Notes under the pieces: generated by a model
Told to the model about the DNA's origin: nothing
Database searches by the model: none
Seen by the model: only the letters and a program-made list of their open reading frames with translations
Shown here: positions 25,419-34,418 of the stretch, in pieces
Layout of the letters: every line of letters begins with the position of its first letter
Numbering within the stretch: position 1 is the stretch's first letter
Made by a program: the position numbers and the translations under genes
From: an uncultured Bacteroides sp.
GTDB taxonomy: Bacteria; Bacteroidota; Bacteroidia; Bacteroidales; Bacteroidaceae
Assembly: GCA_945607605.1 (NCBI GenBank)
Contig: CALYZE010000009.1
Coordinates: 1 to 53,221 of the forward strand
Length of the DNA: 53,221 nucleotides
Direction: 5' to 3'

Positions 25419-26960
25419 TTATTGCAACGTCTTCAGCAACGATGTAATGCTGACACGATCTGCAATGATATTATTCAGTTCAGAGATAGCCACACGTTCC
25501 TGCTCCATCGTGTCACGATTACGCAGTGTCACGCAGTTATCTTCCAAAGTCTGATGATCTACCGTTACACAGTACGGAGTACCGATGGCATCCTGACGAC
25601 GGTAACGTTTACCGATAGAGTCCTTTTCATCATATTGGCAATGGAAGTGGAACTTCAGGCCGTCAATAACTTCACGAGCTTTTTCGGGCAAACCGTCTTT
25701 CTTCACCAACGGCATAACAGCCAGTTTCACGGGTGACAAGGCAGCAGGCAATCTCAGTACAACACGAGTTTCACCATTCTCCAACTTCTCCTCACAGTAA
25801 GAAGCAGACATAATGCTGAGGAACATACGGTCCACACCAATCGAAGTTTCAACCACATACGGAGTATAGCTCTCGTTCGTTTCCGGATCAAAATACTTAA
25901 TGTTTTTACCGGAGAACTTTTCATGTTGAGACAAGTCAAAGTTCGTACGGCTATGAATACCTTCTACTTCCTTGAAACCGAAAGGCATCAAGAATTCAAT
26001 ATCCGTAGCAGCATTGGCATAGTGTGCCAACTTATCATGGTCGTGAAAACGATAATTAGCATCACCAAAGCCCAAGGCTTTATGCCATTTCAAACGAGTT
26101 TCTTTCCAACTCTTGAACCAATCGAGTTCAGTTCCCGGTTTTACGAAGAACTGCATTTCCATCTGTTCAAATTCACGCATACGGAAGATGAATTGACGGG
26201 CTACAATCTCGTTACGGAAAGCTTTACCGATTTGAGCGATGCCGAAAGGAATCTTCATACGTCCGGTTTTCTGCACATTCAAGTAATTCACAAAGATGCC
26301 TTGTGCCGTTTCCGGACGCAGATAAACCTTCATGGCACCATCGGAAGTAGAACCCATTTCAGTAGAGAACATCAAGTTGAACTGACGCACTTCCGTCCAG
26401 TTCTTCGTTCCACTGATGGGGCAAACAATTTCTTCATCAACAATAATCTGACGGAGTTCATCCAGATCATTATCGTTCAGTGCTTTGGCAAAACGTTCGT
26501 GCAAAGCCTCACGCTTAGCCTGTTGTTCCAATACACGACCATTGGTGCTGCGGAACTGTGCTTCGTCAAAAGTCTCACCAAATCTTTTGGCAGCCTTTGC
26601 CACCTCCTTATTGATTTTATCATCATATTTGGCAAGCTGATCTTCAATCAATACATCGGCACGATAGCGTTTTTTGGAGTCACGGTTGTCGATCAACGGA
26701 TCATTGAAAGCATCCACGTGTCCGCTGGCTTTCCAGATAGTAGGGTGCATAAAGATAGCAGAGTCGATGCCGACAATGTTTTCGTGCAGCAACACCATGC
26801 TCTCCCACCAGTATTTCTTAATGTTATTTTTTAATTCCACACCCATCTGACCGTAATCATATACAGCTCCCAGGCCATCATAAATATCGCTGGAAGGGAA
26901 CACAAATCCATATTCCTTGCAGTGTGAAACGAGTTTCTTAAAAACGTCTTCTTGTGCCAT
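25419..26960 (-). CDS. glyS: Glycyl-tRNA synthetase (alpha-2 type)
   Basis: 513 residues, cytoplasmic class II aminoacyl-tRNA synthetase charging tRNA-Gly. Visible features are YDYGQMGVELKNNIKKYWWE near the N-terminus, the glycine-recognition segment RPETAQGIFVNY, motif 2 around FRNEIVARQFIFRMREFEQ, motif 3 GVDRMFLSIM, and the anticodon-binding domain (about 410-510; VMPLVKKDGLPEKA, YRRQDAIGTPYCVTVD). It is the single-chain homodimeric type, not the alpha/beta type. Upstream is a minus-strand TATCTTTG box at 27020-27013. Expected to be essential. Confidence 0.95.
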   Translation of the reverse strand: MAQEDVFKKLVSHCKEYGFVFPSSDIYDGLGAVYDYGQMGVELKNNIKKYWWESMVLLHENIVGIDSAIFMHPTIWKASGHVDAFNDPLIDNRDSKKRYRADVLIEDQLAKYDDKINKEVAKAAKRFGETFDEAQFRSTNGRVLEQQAKREALHERFAKALNDNDLDELRQIIVDEEIVCPISGTKNWTEVRQFNLMFSTEMGSTSDGAMKVYLRPETAQGIFVNYLNVQKTGRMKIPFGIAQIGKAFRNEIVARQFIFRMREFEQMEMQFFVKPGTELDWFKSWKETRLKWHKALGFGDANYRFHDHDKLAHYANAATDIEFLMPFGFKEVEGIHSRTNFDLSQHEKFSGKNIKYFDPETNESYTPYVVETSIGVDRMFLSIMSASYCEEKLENGETRVVLRLPAALSPVKLAVMPLVKKDGLPEKAREVIDGLKFHFHCQYDEKDSIGKRYRRQDAIGTPYCVTVDHQTLEDNCVTLRNRDTMEQERVAISELNNIIADRVSITSLLKTLQ

Positions 26961-27012
26961 TCTCTGTTGTATCTAAATTAATTTGAATCTTATTTTCAGT
27001 TAAAAAGCGCCA

Positions 27013-27020
27013 CAAAGATA
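27013..27020 (-). promoter_or_regulatory. -7 promoter box of glyS
   Basis: On the minus strand 27020-27013 reads TATCTTTG, a full match to TAnnTTTG, giving a leader of about 45 nt. No TTTG is found at the expected -33 distance. Confidence 0.5.
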
Positions 27021-27204
27021 GGCATTTATATCATAAATAGGGAAGAAGGCGTATTAATTTATCTTATACCCTATTATCTTTCGAAAGAAAAAACACTTTT
27101 TTATCCATAGGCATCAGTGGTCAGATATATTTCTCGGGAATGGAGGCAAATAAGATCAAAAGAATTCAGTAATTCTTTACAAACTCAGACCCCCTTTATT
27201 TTTA

Positions 27205-27337
27205 GGCTCCTTTTTTACTAAAAACCCGGTTTGTGTTTTACTAAATCTTCGGGGGAGATTTAGTAAATTTCCACTCGCTTTTTAGTAAAAAAGGAAGTAC
27301 CCCGCCAGAAAGAAGTCTGGCTGCGATTTTAAGAGCC
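27205..27337. repeat. Nested perfect palindrome built from TTTACTAAA units
   Basis: The outer arm CCTTTTTTACTAAAAA (27209-27224) matches the reverse complement TTTTTAGTAAAAAAGG (27279-27294) over 16 bp. Nested inside, TTTACTAAATCT (27237-27248) pairs with AGATTTAGTAAA (27256-27267) around a TCGGGGG loop. Outside these, GGCTC (27205-27209) can pair with GAGCC (27333-27337), and GCCAGA/TCTGGC (27304-27309/27316-27321) makes a separate hairpin. The core TTTACTAAA occurs four times, two in each orientation. Confidence 0.75.
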
Positions 27338-27518
27338 AAAAAAACGGTTTAACTACAAAAATAGAGAAGTGCAAATAATTTACAATCGACTCTGATTATA
27401 AAGTGATCTATTCGCAAACAGCTGCTTCATTTGAAAAATAGTTTCAGAATGATAGACAAAAATAGCAAAAACAACATGTATTATCTACTTTCCTTACAAG
27501 TTTTCCCGATAAAATTTG

Positions 27519-27526
27519 TATTTTTG
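27519..27526 (+). promoter_or_regulatory. -7 promoter box of the topoisomerase gene
   Basis: TATTTTTG matches TAnnTTTG, 52 nt before the ATG at 27579. There is no clear TTTG 19-21 nt upstream. Confidence 0.45.
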
Positions 27527-27578
27527 CCTGCAACTGAAAAATCAGTAATATCATAGAATAGACAATTCCCAAACAAAT

Positions 27579-30251
27579 ATGAGCGAAGATCTTGAAGCAC
27601 CGAAAGACGATTTGGACAAAGAACTCCCAATCGGGAGCAATGAACATTCAGATTATAAACCTGCAGACACAAAAGATGTCAACGTGAAGCACCAGCTAAG
27701 CGGAATGTACCAGAATTGGTTTCTGGACTATGCTTCGTATGTTATATTGGAGCGGGCCGTTCCACACATCATGGATGGGCTGAAGCCGGTGCAACGACGT
27801 ATCCTTCATTCCATGAGACGCATGGAGGACGGACGATACAACAAGGTGGCCAATATCGTAGGTCACACGATGCAGTTTCACCCGCACGGTGATGCTTCTA
27901 TTGCCGATGCTTTGGTGCAACTCGGGCAGAAAGACTTGCTTGTGGATTGTCAGGGAAACTGGGGTAACATCTTGACGGGTGACAGCGCAGCTGCCTCCCG
28001 CTACATCGAAGCACGCCTCTCCAAGTTTGCGTTGGATGTGGTATTCAATCCCAAGACCACCGAATGGAAACAGTCGTATGACGGACGTAACAGAGAACCT
28101 GTCACACTTCCCGTGAAGTTTCCCCTATTGCTGGCTCAAGGGGTAGAGGGAATTGCCGTAGGTTTATCGTCCAAGATCTTACCGCACAACTTCAACGAAC
28201 TTTGCGAAGCTTCCATCAAGTATCTGCATCAAGAGAAATTCCAGTTATATCCGGATTTTCAAACCGGCGGCTCTATTGATGTATCCAAATACAACGACGG
28301 AGAACGAGGCGGGGCAGTACGCATACGCTCGAAAATAGAAAAGGTTGATCACAAGACACTTGCCATCAAAGAAATTCCATATGGCAGAACAGTGACCAGT
28401 GTCTGCGATTCCATTGTAAAAGCCAGCGAAAAAGGGAAAATCAAAATTCGTAAAGTGGAAGATCTTACTTCCAGCAATGTAGAAGTACTGGTGCACTTGG
28501 CGTCGGGAGTTTCCTCCGACAAGACCATCGATGCGCTCTATGCTTTTACCGACTGCGAAATAAGTATCTCACCCAACTGCTGTATCATCGACAACCAAAA
28601 ACCTCACTTCCTCACCGTGAGTGATGTATTACGGAAATCGGTAGAGAATACCTTGGATCTGTTGCGACAAGAGCTGGAAATTCGCCGCAATGAAATATGC
28701 GAAAGCTTGCATTTTTCTTCCTTGGAGAAGATTTTCATTGAAGAACGTATTTATAAAGACAAAGAGTTTGAGCAGGCCAAGAACATGGATGCTGCTTGCG
28801 AGCATATCGACAAGCGTCTGACTCCCTATTATCCTACTTTCATCCGCGAAGTGACCAAAGACGATATCCTCAAACTGATGGAGATCAAGATGGCCCGTAT
28901 CCTCAAGTTCAATTCTGACAAGGCTGAGGAGCTGATGGCACGCATGAAAACGGAGATTGAGGAAATTGACCGTCACTTGGCCAATATGGTGGAATATACC
29001 GTTGACTGGTTCCGCATGTTGAAAGAGAAATATGGCAAAGAGTTTCCTCGCCGTACGGAATTGCGCAACTTCGACACCATCGAAGCCACTAAAGTTATTG
29101 AAGCAAACGAGAAGCTATATATCAACCGTGAAGAGGGTTTCATCGGCACCAGTTTAAAGAAGGACGAGTACATCGCCAACTGTTCACCAATAGACGATGT
29201 CATTCTTTTCTTCCGGGATGGGAAATACATCATTACTCCCGTTGCCGACAAAAAATTCGTTGGCAAAAACATTCTCTATGCCAACGTATTCAAGAAGAAC
29301 GACAAACGTACCATCTACAACGTATGTTACCGCGATGGCAAGGAAGGTACCAGCTATATCAAACGGTTTGCTGTGACCAGTGTAGTGCGCGACCGTGAAT
29401 ACGATGTTACTCAAGGTAGCCCCGACTCACGCATCCTCTACTTCACAGCCAATCCAAACGGTGAAGCTGAAATTATCAAAGTAACCCTGAAACCCAATCC
29501 GCGTGTACGCCGCATTATATTTGAAGAAGATTTCAGCGCCATCAAAATCAAGGGAAGACAGGCGATGGGAAATATTCTGACCAAACTTCCCGTACACAAA
29601 ATAGCCTTGAAACAACGTGGAGGTTCCACCTTGGGCGGACGTAAAGTATGGTTCGACCGTGATGTGCTGCGCCTGAATTATGACAGACGTGGAGAATACC
29701 TCGGTGAGTTTCAGAGTGACGACTCCATTTTGGTCGTACAAAACAGCGGTGATTTCTACATCACCAACTTCGACTTGAACAATCACTACGAAGACAGCAT
29801 CCGTGTACTCGAGAAGTTTGACCCGAATAAAGTGTGGACAGCCGTTCTATTCGATGCCGACCAGCAGAATTATCCCTACATCAAACGTTTCTGTCTCGAA
29901 GCAACTACACGCAAACAGAATTATTTGGGCGAGAACAAAGATTCGAACCTCATTCTGCTGACAGACGAATACTATCCACGCCTGGAAGTAATCTTCGGCG
30001 GTCACGACCATTTCCGTGAGCCATTGATTGTGGAAGCAGATGAGTTTATTGCCATCAAAGGTTTCAAAGCCAAGGGCAAGCGTCTGACTACCTTCACCAT
30101 TGAGACTATCAACGAACTGGAGGCTACTCGCCAATTCGAAAGAGCACCCGAAGTAGAAGAAGTAGAGGAACCTGAGATTTTAGATCCTGATCATGGAAAA
30201 AGTGAAGAAGACATACGGGACGAAATAACGGGGCAGATGAAGCTTTTCTAA
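27579..30251 (+). CDS. parC: DNA topoisomerase IV subunit A
   Basis: 890 residues, type IIA topoisomerase A subunit that breaks and rejoins DNA with subunit B to decatenate chromosomes. The active-site Tyr is Y142 (AASRYIEARLS). The quinolone-determining segment FHPHGDASIADAL is at residues 100-112; the position of ParC Ser80/GyrA Ser83 is Ala106, while acidic D110 is kept. The C-terminal beta-pinwheel (about 550-860) lacks the GyrA box, favouring topoisomerase IV over gyrase. The tail is acidic (PEVEEVEEPEILDPD). A 98-bp gap without a clear promoter separates it from the DUF3316-like gene. Confidence 0.87.
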   Translation: MSEDLEAPKDDLDKELPIGSNEHSDYKPADTKDVNVKHQLSGMYQNWFLDYASYVILERAVPHIMDGLKPVQRRILHSMRRMEDGRYNKVANIVGHTMQFHPHGDASIADALVQLGQKDLLVDCQGNWGNILTGDSAAASRYIEARLSKFALDVVFNPKTTEWKQSYDGRNREPVTLPVKFPLLLAQGVEGIAVGLSSKILPHNFNELCEASIKYLHQEKFQLYPDFQTGGSIDVSKYNDGERGGAVRIRSKIEKVDHKTLAIKEIPYGRTVTSVCDSIVKASEKGKIKIRKVEDLTSSNVEVLVHLASGVSSDKTIDALYAFTDCEISISPNCCIIDNQKPHFLTVSDVLRKSVENTLDLLRQELEIRRNEICESLHFSSLEKIFIEERIYKDKEFEQAKNMDAACEHIDKRLTPYYPTFIREVTKDDILKLMEIKMARILKFNSDKAEELMARMKTEIEEIDRHLANMVEYTVDWFRMLKEKYGKEFPRRTELRNFDTIEATKVIEANEKLYINREEGFIGTSLKKDEYIANCSPIDDVILFFRDGKYIITPVADKKFVGKNILYANVFKKNDKRTIYNVCYRDGKEGTSYIKRFAVTSVVRDREYDVTQGSPDSRILYFTANPNGEAEIIKVTLKPNPRVRRIIFEEDFSAIKIKGRQAMGNILTKLPVHKIALKQRGGSTLGGRKVWFDRDVLRLNYDRRGEYLGEFQSDDSILVVQNSGDFYITNFDLNNHYEDSIRVLEKFDPNKVWTAVLFDADQQNYPYIKRFCLEATTRKQNYLGENKDSNLILLTDEYYPRLEVIFGGHDHFREPLIVEADEFIAIKGFKAKGKRLTTFTIETINELEATRQFERAPEVEEVEEPEILDPDHGKSEEDIRDEITGQMKLF

Positions 30252-30350
30252 AGTTCCATCCACCTCTATACTGAGATTAAGGAGAAGAGTTGAAGTGATT
30301 TTTACCAGGCATTGGCAAAGTGAGCTGTTACAATAAAACATAGAATAGGA

Positions 30351-31208
30351 ATGAAGATTTACAAGAGTTGTATCCTGATGGGCTGTTTACTCTTTTGGTG
30401 TGGCAAGTCTTTTGCACAGGATATGGAAGAGAGGGCTTTGCAAGAATTGCGTACCGATTCTACCGCAAAGAACCGTTTCATCACTCGTGCCACTTTGTAC
30501 GGCGTAGGTTTTACCAATGTCTTCGACACCTATCTGTCTCCACAAGAATACACCGGAGTCGATTTCCGGGTTGCACGCGAAAGTATGCGGATGACTAATT
30601 GGATGAAAGGTCGTATTTCTCTGCAAAGTTTCTTCCAGGCCGATTTCGGTTATACGCATAATAAAGTAGACAACAACAATACTTTTTCCGGTCTGGCAAA
30701 CTGGAATTATGGTCTGCACTATCACTTTCCCATCACAAGCAACTTCAAGTTACTTGCCGGAGGATTGGCAGATATCAATGGTGGCTTTGTCTACAACCTA
30801 CGCAATGGCAATAATCCTGCCCAAGCCCGTGCCTATGTCAACCTCGACGCTTCGGGAATGGCCATCTGGAACCTTCGTATCAAAAATCATCCTTTGACAC
30901 TGCGTTATCAAATCAATCTGCCGTTAATGGGTGTCATGTTCATGCCCAATTATGGACAGTCTTATTATGAGATCTTTACACTGGGTCATTGGGATGGGGT
31001 GGTTAACTTCACCTCCCTACACAACCAACCTTCTCTGAGACAGATGTTGACGGTGGATTTTCCCCTAGGAAAAGCCAAAATGCGTTTTGCCTATATGTGG
31101 GACGCCCAACAATCGAACATAAACGATATAAAGACGCATACTTATTCGCATGTGTTTATGGTAGGATTTGTAAAAGAGATCTATCTCCTCCGCAATAAAA
31201 AGAAATGA
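30351..31208 (+). CDS. DUF3316-like exported protein
   Basis: 285 residues with a signal peptide (about 1-22, ending KSFAQ). The rest alternates short beta-strand-like segments rich in Tyr, Asn and Gly (FQADFGYTHNKVDNNNTFSG, LNWNYG-type patterns), suggesting an outer-membrane or periplasmic beta-barrel. It resembles DUF3316 proteins of Bacteroides as I know them; no function is established. The S41 peptidase starts 7 bp after its stop, so the two are almost certainly cotranscribed and may act together at the cell surface. Confidence 0.7.
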   Translation: MKIYKSCILMGCLLFWCGKSFAQDMEERALQELRTDSTAKNRFITRATLYGVGFTNVFDTYLSPQEYTGVDFRVARESMRMTNWMKGRISLQSFFQADFGYTHNKVDNNNTFSGLANWNYGLHYHFPITSNFKLLAGGLADINGGFVYNLRNGNNPAQARAYVNLDASGMAIWNLRIKNHPLTLRYQINLPLMGVMFMPNYGQSYYEIFTLGHWDGVVNFTSLHNQPSLRQMLTVDFPLGKAKMRFAYMWDAQQSNINDIKTHTYSHVFMVGFVKEIYLLRNKKK

Positions 31209-31215
31209 TAAAGCG

Positions 31216-32244
31216 ATGAAAGTAACGAACAGATATTCTATAAATTTGGGATGGATCGGTATAGTACTGATGTTGCCATTCTTATTGTCCGGTTGTATCC
31301 GTGAAGAAAAATTCGACAATACGCCACAGGATAATTTCGAAGCATTATGGAAAATCATTGATGAAAAATATTGTTTCCTAGATTATAAACAGATTGATTG
31401 GAATGCCATCCATGATAAATACCAACCATTCATCACCCCCAACATGAGCAAAGAGGGGCTATTTGAGATCTTGGGTAATATGCTTGCCGAACTGAAAGAC
31501 GGACATGTTAATCTATATAATTCTTCCAACATGGCACGCTATTGGGATTGGTACTTGGATTACCCACGTAACTTCAACGAAAGTATCCTTGAGAAATACC
31601 TCGGGCGCGACTATCGTATTGCCGGAGGTGCCAAATACCGCATACTGGAAGATAACATTGGTTACATTTATTACGGAGACTTCTCCGGTGCCATTGGCAA
31701 CGGAAATCTGGATGAGATACTCTCTTATCTCTCCGTATGCAACGGTCTGATTATTGACGTACGCAACAACAGAGGAGGTAATCTGACTTATGCCACCCGC
31801 ATGGCTCAGCGTTTCACCAACGAGAGAGTATTGACGGGATACATTCAACACAAGACAGGTAAAGGACACAGTGATTTTTCCGAACCTACTCCTATTTATA
31901 TAGAACCATCCAACAGCATTCGCTGGCAAAAGCAGGTGGTGCTTTTAACCAACCGTCATGCTTATAGTGCAACCAATGATTTCGTAAACTCCATGCGCTA
32001 TTTTCCCAATGTAACCGTAGTTGGCGATAAAACCGGTGGCGGCTCAGGGCTTCCTTTCTCTTCTGAATTGCCTAACGGTTGGGGCGTGCGCTTCTCCGCC
32101 AGTCCGCATCTAGATGCAGCCAAGCAGCATATTGAGTTCGGTATTGATCCGGATAAAAAGATAGATATGAGCAAAGAAGATGAAGCAAAAGACCTTGACA
32201 CGCTTATTGAAGAAGCGCGGAAACTACTGAAATTATCTCTTTAA
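31216..32244 (+). CDS. S41-family (C-terminal processing type) peptidase lipoprotein
   Basis: 342 residues. Lipoprotein signal with LSGC at about residues 24-27, so membrane-anchored. An N-terminal helical segment is followed by the S41 core: LKDGHVNLYN, DVRNNRGGNLTYATRM, the nucleophile S251 in HAYSATNDF, and K272 in VGDKTGGGSG, the Ser-Lys dyad of tail-specific proteases. A PDZ domain is not obvious, so substrate recognition may differ from CtpA. It ends 22 bp before the tRNA promoter region and shares an operon with the DUF3316-like gene. Confidence 0.87.
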   Translation: MKVTNRYSINLGWIGIVLMLPFLLSGCIREEKFDNTPQDNFEALWKIIDEKYCFLDYKQIDWNAIHDKYQPFITPNMSKEGLFEILGNMLAELKDGHVNLYNSSNMARYWDWYLDYPRNFNESILEKYLGRDYRIAGGAKYRILEDNIGYIYYGDFSGAIGNGNLDEILSYLSVCNGLIIDVRNNRGGNLTYATRMAQRFTNERVLTGYIQHKTGKGHSDFSEPTPIYIEPSNSIRWQKQVVLLTNRHAYSATNDFVNSMRYFPNVTVVGDKTGGGSGLPFSSELPNGWGVRFSASPHLDAAKQHIEFGIDPDKKIDMSKEDEAKDLDTLIEEARKLLKLSL

Positions 32245-32265
32245 ATCACTTTATTCTCCGAAGTA

Positions 32266-32296
32266 TTTGTCAGAATAAAAAATCTTCCTATCTTTG
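32266..32296 (+). promoter_or_regulatory. Consensus promoter of the tRNA-Leu gene
   Basis: TTTG at 32266-32269, a 19-nt spacer, and TATCTTTG at 32289-32296. This is the best-matched Bacteroides primary-sigma promoter in the window, starting transcription about 15-20 nt before the tRNA. Confidence 0.85.
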
Positions 32297-32319
32297 CCAC
32301 CGCTAAACGAAATTACCCC

Positions 32320-32401
32320 GCGGGTGTGGCGTAATTGGCAGCCGCGCCAGACTTAGGATCTGGTGCCGTGAGGCGTGTAGGTTCGAGTCCTATCACCCGC
32401 A
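32320..32401 (+). tRNA. tRNA-Leu (anticodon UAG)
   Basis: Cloverleaf by eye: acceptor GCGGGTG/CACCCGC, D-arm with AATTGGCAG, anticodon stem CAGA/TCTG around CTTAGGA (anticodon TAG), a long variable arm as in leucine tRNAs, and T-arm GTAGG-TTCGAGT-CCTAT. Discriminator base A at 32401. The CCA end is not encoded and would be added afterwards. The long variable arm and anticodon agree on Leu. Confidence 0.95.
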
Positions 32402-32422
32402 CTTTTTGTAAGACAAGCAACG

Positions 32423-32458
32423 AAAAGCCTCTGGAAGTTAGATTCCAGAGGCTTTTTT
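32423..32458 (+). terminator. Intrinsic terminator after tRNA-Leu
   Basis: A 14-bp perfect stem (AAAAGCCTCTGGAA at 32423-32436, TTCCAGAGGCTTTT at 32443-32456) with a 6-nt loop and a run of T at 32453-32458. Confidence 0.92.
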
Positions 32459-32502
32459 ATAATATCTCAGTAGAAAAACATCGTAAGATCTCGAATTATC
32501 TC

Positions 32503-32510
32503 TATCTTTG
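32503..32510 (+). promoter_or_regulatory. -7 promoter box of the second phosphoesterase-propeller gene
   Basis: TATCTTTG, a full TAnnTTTG match, 21 nt before the ATG at 32532. The -33 region has no clear TTTG. Confidence 0.5.
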
Positions 32511-32531
32511 AGTCAAACATCAATCATCATC

Positions 32532-34409
32532 ATGAAACATCTCTTATTAGCCATCTGCCTGATGGCATTATCCGGATCAGTCTATGGACAAGACGTTCGG
32601 CAACCTTTTACCTTCGCTTGGCTCAGCGATGTACATCTCAACTCTTTTGATTACGCTGAAGATGACTTGCGAAAATCCATTGAAGATATCAATGCCCATC
32701 CAACTGTAGATTTCACCATTCTGAGTGGAGACCTCACAGAATTTGGTGATACGAAAGAGCTCTATCTGCTACAGAACCTCTTGCAAGAATTTAAAAAGCC
32801 TTATCTAGTATTGCCCGGCAACCATGATGTGAATTGGAGCGAAAACGGTTGTACTGTGTTTAACAAGTTATTCCACGCCTCACACTTTTGCTACGATTGG
32901 CAGGGAGTAAGAATGATCGGTTGCGGTGCCGGTCCGAGCCTGCGTATGGGACCTCCGCATATTCCACGAGAGGAAATACTGTGGCTGGACTCTATCGTTC
33001 ACGCTACCCCGAAAGAACAGCCGATTATCTTCGTCAATCATTTTCCACTCAATCAAAACCTGAGTAATTGGTATGAAGTGATTGACATTCTCAAAACACG
33101 TACGGTTCAAGTGGCACTTGCCGGACACTTGCACGTAAACCGTGCATTTGACGCTGAAGGCATTCCAGCAGTGATTGGACGTTCTTCTCTGCGAAGGAAG
33201 GACCCAATAGGTGGTTACAACCTGGTTACAGTCAACAAAGACTCCATCACTTTCTGCGAACGCATCATCCAGACTGAGACTCGCCCACCCTGGCAGGTGA
33301 TCCCTCTTACTGCAACCAAAGAGAAGAAAGACACGGTTTATTATCGCCCTGATTTCAGCATCAATGATACTTACCCCACTGTTCGTGAAGTATGGAAACA
33401 GAAAGACGTAACAGATGTGGCTTCACAGGGAAGTGTGGACGGCGATCTGTATGTTTATACCAACACAGCAGGCAGTGTTCATGCCCTAAACGCTCAAACA
33501 GGGGAAACAGTGTGGACCTACACTACCGGAAACAAGATCTTTTCAGCTCCTTTTCTCACTTCTCATTTGGCCATCATCTCTTCTTGTGATGGTTTTATTT
33601 ACGCTTTAGATAAGAAGAAGGGAACAGTCCGTTGGAAATACAACACCAATTATCCCATCGTAGCCTGCCCTGCGGTAGCCGACGGAAATATCTATATAGG
33701 TAGTAGTAATGGAAAGTTTTATTCACTTCGCCTCTCAGACGGCACACTAAATTGGGTCATAGAAGGATTGAAAGGTTATATCGAATCACGCCCCGCCGTA
33801 GACCAAGAGCGAATTTATATAGGAACCTGGGGTGCCATGTTCTATGCTCTCGACCGACAAACGGGTAACAAGGTTTGGGAGTTTGATACGAAACGTGGAA
33901 GATACTTCTCCCCGGGAGCTTGCTGGCCTATGGTAATGCCTTACCAGCAAGACAATCATCAATCGGAACAAGTCATCGTTCTCAGTTCCGATTATTTTGT
34001 TCGTGCCTTCAGACCGGAAGATGGCAAAGTGCTTTGGGAATCTGATGAGGCCAAAGGACGTGAGTCTCTTGGGTTCTCTCCCGACAATCAAACCTTGTAT
34101 ATCAAAGGCATCAAAGACAACCTTACCGCAGTAGATATTTCCAAAGGCACTTATGTTACACGTTGGAGCACACAGATGCCATACGAAAGCAATTTTATTC
34201 CTACTCGCATGGAGACTACCGAGAAATATGTATTCATTCCCACCGAATTCGGTGTGATCCACGCCATAAGAACAGACGGGAGCGGAATAGCATGGAGCCA
34301 TAAAGTGTCTCACTCGGCAGTTACCTCCCTAAAGAATGCAGGAAAAAATCAACTTATTGCCATGACAATGGATGGTAGTGTCGTTTGTCTCGCATACCCT
34401 GGGGAGTAA
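32532..34409 (+). CDS. Exported metallophosphoesterase with PQQ-type beta-propeller, paralogue of 8302-10176
   Basis: 625 residues from the ATG at 32532; an upstream TTG at 32508 lies in the promoter. Signal peptide about 1-19 (ending VYGQ). Phosphoesterase core: D33-x-H35 (LSDVHL), SGDLTEFGD, LPGNHDVNW, VNHFPL, AGHLHVNR. From about residue 295 the propeller blades recur (GETVWTY, GTVRWKY, GTLNWVI, GNKVWEF, GKVLWES, GIAWSHK). Same length and architecture as the operon copy, but here as a single gene after a tRNA, so it may be the housekeeping version. The substrate is unknown. It ends 9 bp before the convergent outer-membrane protein gene. Confidence 0.83.
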   Translation: MKHLLLAICLMALSGSVYGQDVRQPFTFAWLSDVHLNSFDYAEDDLRKSIEDINAHPTVDFTILSGDLTEFGDTKELYLLQNLLQEFKKPYLVLPGNHDVNWSENGCTVFNKLFHASHFCYDWQGVRMIGCGAGPSLRMGPPHIPREEILWLDSIVHATPKEQPIIFVNHFPLNQNLSNWYEVIDILKTRTVQVALAGHLHVNRAFDAEGIPAVIGRSSLRRKDPIGGYNLVTVNKDSITFCERIIQTETRPPWQVIPLTATKEKKDTVYYRPDFSINDTYPTVREVWKQKDVTDVASQGSVDGDLYVYTNTAGSVHALNAQTGETVWTYTTGNKIFSAPFLTSHLAIISSCDGFIYALDKKKGTVRWKYNTNYPIVACPAVADGNIYIGSSNGKFYSLRLSDGTLNWVIEGLKGYIESRPAVDQERIYIGTWGAMFYALDRQTGNKVWEFDTKRGRYFSPGACWPMVMPYQQDNHQSEQVIVLSSDYFVRAFRPEDGKVLWESDEAKGRESLGFSPDNQTLYIKGIKDNLTAVDISKGTYVTRWSTQMPYESNFIPTRMETTEKYVFIPTEFGVIHAIRTDGSGIAWSHKVSHSAVTSLKNAGKNQLIAMTMDGSVVCLAYPGE

Positions 34410-34418
34410 TGTTCGGAC

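Larger units (their letters stand above)
26961..27578. other. 618-bp divergent intergenic region between glyS and the topoisomerase gene
   Basis: AT-rich region with no credible gene on either strand. It holds a -7 box for glyS near its left end, a large nested palindrome at 27205-27337, and a -7 box for the topoisomerase gene near its right end. The stretches 27021-27200 and 27340-27480 show nothing I can name. Confidence 0.7.

Noticed and set aside
25923..26834. Long open frame of 303 codons on the plus strand inside glyS
   Set aside because: It is exactly antisense to a clear glycyl-tRNA synthetase, lacks a ribosome site or recognisable motifs, and its composition looks like a reverse-frame shadow.
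32508..32531. Upstream TTG start for the second phosphoesterase-propeller gene
   Set aside because: It falls inside the TATCTTTG box; the ATG at 32532 opens a proper signal peptide.
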